Assembly: GCF_031755915.1 (NCBI RefSeq) | Contig: NC_083383.1 | Span: 3,600,001 to 3,664,000 of the forward strand | Direction of reading: 5' to 3' | Length of the DNA stretch: 64,000 bases | DNA from: Ziziphus jujuba | Taxonomy: Eukaryota > Streptophyta > Magnoliopsida > Rosales > Rhamnaceae | Part shown: positions 61,989 to 64,000 of the stretch, one piece after another | How the letters are laid out: every line of letters begins with the position of its first letter | Position numbering within the stretch: the first letter of the stretch is position 1 | Notes under the pieces: generated by a model | Seen by the model: only the letters and a program-made list of their open reading frames with translations | What the model was told of the DNA's origin: nothing | Database searches by the model: none | Position numbers and translations under genes: made by a program

Positions 61989-64000
61989 CTCACAGCTCCT
62001 CTTCCTCTACTCCATCAAAAGCTCTAATACGTTTCACAAATACACAAAATAAAAAAAGCTTTAATAGCAAGCGAAGCAATAAATGAATCCACAAAATTTC
62101 TATTCCACCAGTTTCCTTAGCATCAAATTCCGAGCAACTTTGGTCTCTCCGATCTGATTCCAAAATAGAAAGAAAAAGAAAAAGCCCGGTTTATTCCGTT
62201 TGAAGAATCAAACCGCGCTTTTGACAGAGGTAAGTGAAGAATAAGACCGGGCTTTGACCTCTTGACAAAGCAAACTTGCTGTTCCTGTCAGTAGCTACAG
62301 TGTTTGAAGAAGAAGAAAACAGTTAATCATTTTTGAATTCATCTATTCTGGTCAAATACCTACCATCAGCCACTAGCCAACCGTAGCTGACCTTCCATAT
62401 TTACTGCAAAACCAGTGGTTTTTTTTTTTCTTTTTTTTTTTTTTGTTTCCTATTAGTTACCCTGTGTCTTGAACTTGAACTTACAAACCTACAAATTACC
62501 AGTGGTAGATGTAAATGTAAATGTTAAAGTAAATGGCTTCGCCAGGCCTGCTTATCCAAAACCAATGGTTAGGTGAGTAGACAGATATTAAATAATTTTT
62601 TATTTTCCCATGTTACCGCGTTGTGTTAAATGAGGGTGTATCTCGATAAATTTATTTATTCGAATTTTAATTTTCCTTATTGCTCCGTTCGGTGTCGTGA
62701 TTCCCGTTGGCGCATGTGGGGTGGAAACCAATGGGATGCGTACAGCTGTCACGTAAAACGTGGAGGTCAATTACGCAATTTCATTGTCTTATATTTTTGT
62801 TTTTACGCGTGGGGAGTGGTGATGGTCGTCTTGGAGAATCTTGGCCTTGTTTTGAGGGGTTTTTAGGCATTTCCCCACTTTGGATCTGAAACGATTTGTG
62901 CATGTTAAGTCCATGACACGTATGATTGACAGCGGCACATGGGATCGTTAAGAGTAGGCAACCTAAGCAGCTTCTTCTGCTTTGCTTTTGATATGCTTCC
63001 TGCTGTGTGTTGAATGGTGAGAAAAAGAAGAAATATAGTACAGAAATCAATTCTGAAATTAAATCCCTGATAAAAACTTGTATACCGTGTGTTGAATGGC
63101 GAGAAAATGGAAAAATATAGCACAGAAAAGAGTTTTGGCATTAAATCCCTTATAGAAACGTGTATTGGAAGACGTAGTAACCGACAGGACATGCCTTACG
63201 GGAAATTGGGTACGGCCTAGTAGAGTAGCAGCTGGACAAGTCTTACTATTTAGTCATTTGAGTGGGTCCCACGCCGCCTGCCCATGTGAGGGCCCTTTCA
63301 CAATTGTTAGGTTTGTTTAGGGTAAAAACTGGTATCAACCATGCCAAGTCTTGATGCATTATGCTTGACATTTTCCTCTGTCAAGGCAACGATGCATTTT
63401 TGTCATCCTAAGCAGTACTCATTTTTGGAGTTGGGTAATTCTTTTGCAACATTGTTTAAAAATTAAAGACGCAAAGCATGAGTCTCTCTTCTTTTGGTAC
63501 AGAGAAAAAAAAAAATATAAAGCAAATTGACTGAGAATCTGTTTGGCTGTTTATCAACTTTTCAACGGTTAGACGACAATCGCATAAATCCTCCAGCTGG
63601 ACACGGTCATTGTTTCTCTTTTTTCTTTTTTTTTTTTCTTTTTTTTTTCTTTTTTTTATAAACCGGTCATTGTTTTCATTTTCCTTGTAAAAGGATTTTG
63701 AGTTTAATATAAAGCCTTACAGGGATAACCCATATGACAAATGGGTTAGTAACAGGCTTTACATAGGTGGGCTTTGACTGTCAGCTGCAAATACCAAATA
63801 GGTTGGGCTTTAGTAATATCCCAAGGGTTAATAACTACTTGGGCCTTTTGGGCACCTCAAAGGGGCCTTCCCCTGCTGTAACTATCAAATCTACAAAAAA
63901 CAAATAAATAATAAAAGCATAATAACCGCCTGAAAAAGTAATTATATTAGCTTTTATTATTAAAGCAAATATAAAATATCACTTTGTTAGGCGCAAATAA
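61989..64000. other. Intergenic region upstream of the ACA1-like gene
   Basis: It contains the probable 5' UTR and promoter of the minus-strand ACA1-like gene, pyrimidine-rich tracts and an 82-bp tandem duplication. No other gene was supported up to the end of the window. The short frames at 62630-62889 and 62781-63192 have no recognisable domain. Confidence 0.5.
63005..63168. repeat. 82-bp imperfect tandem duplication
   Basis: GTGTGTTGAATGGTGAGAAA... at 63005-63086 recurs as GTGTGTTGAATGGCGAGAAA... at 63087-63168. Shared pieces are AAATATAG.ACAGAAA and ATTAAATCCC. The copies differ at several positions. Confidence 0.88.

Overview
The window is nuclear DNA from a flowering plant, most likely a rosid-type eudicot. 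It is AT-rich, its genes have many introns with GT/AG borders, the genes are plant-specific families, and the mobile DNA includes a plant Helitron with an RPA-like gene and a deleted Ty3-type LTR element. I reconstructed exon chains by hand from splice sites and reading phase. Six host genes close perfectly in frame.

Layout. (1) 1-5.07 kb: AT-rich intergenic DNA. (2) 5.2-6.75 kb (+): a class II RSL bHLH transcription factor (RSL4-like), 348 aa. (3) 7.05-19.65 kb (-): a 12.6 kb Helitron block. It holds a nearly intact Rep/Pif1-type helicase gene (7.2-12.2 kb), an array of about 65 copies of a 20-bp minisatellite (13.09-14.42 kb) and a 10-exon RPA-like gene with one nonsense codon (15.2-18.5 kb). 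Each gene lies between copies of the same two sequences, so the block looks like two head-to-tail units. (4) 21.2-28.2 kb (+): a 1349-aa RRM/SPOC protein. (5) 29.3-34.8 kb (+): an 870-aa CUE-domain ASCC2 homologue. (6) 35.6-39.4 kb (-): a 445-aa interferon-related developmental regulator (SAT32-like). (7) 39.4-48.1 kb: intergenic. (8) 48.1-49.5 kb (+): a 331-aa D-type cyclin, closest to CYCD5. (9) 49.5-53.9 kb: intergenic, with small repeats. (10) 53.95-61.99 kb (-): a 1020-aa autoinhibited Ca2+-ATPase (ACA1-like) whose 3.1 kb first intron holds a 1.6 kb deleted LTR retrotransposon. (11) 62-64 kb: intergenic.

The order RSL4, SPOC protein, CUE protein, SAT32, ACA1 matches, from memory, the Arabidopsis run At1g27740-At1g27750-At1g27752-At1g27760-At1g27770. 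The window therefore appears to be a conserved microsyntenic block into which the Helitron block was inserted, and in which CYCD5 is an extra gene relative to Arabidopsis.

The host genes do not form one pathway. They cover root-hair growth control (RSL4), RNA processing or transcription (SPOC protein), ribosome or transcription-associated ubiquitin binding (CUE/ASCC2), salt tolerance (SAT32), cell-cycle entry (CYCD5) and Ca2+ extrusion (ACA1). The most unusual structure is the Helitron block, with its repeated gene-flanking sequences and its minisatellite.
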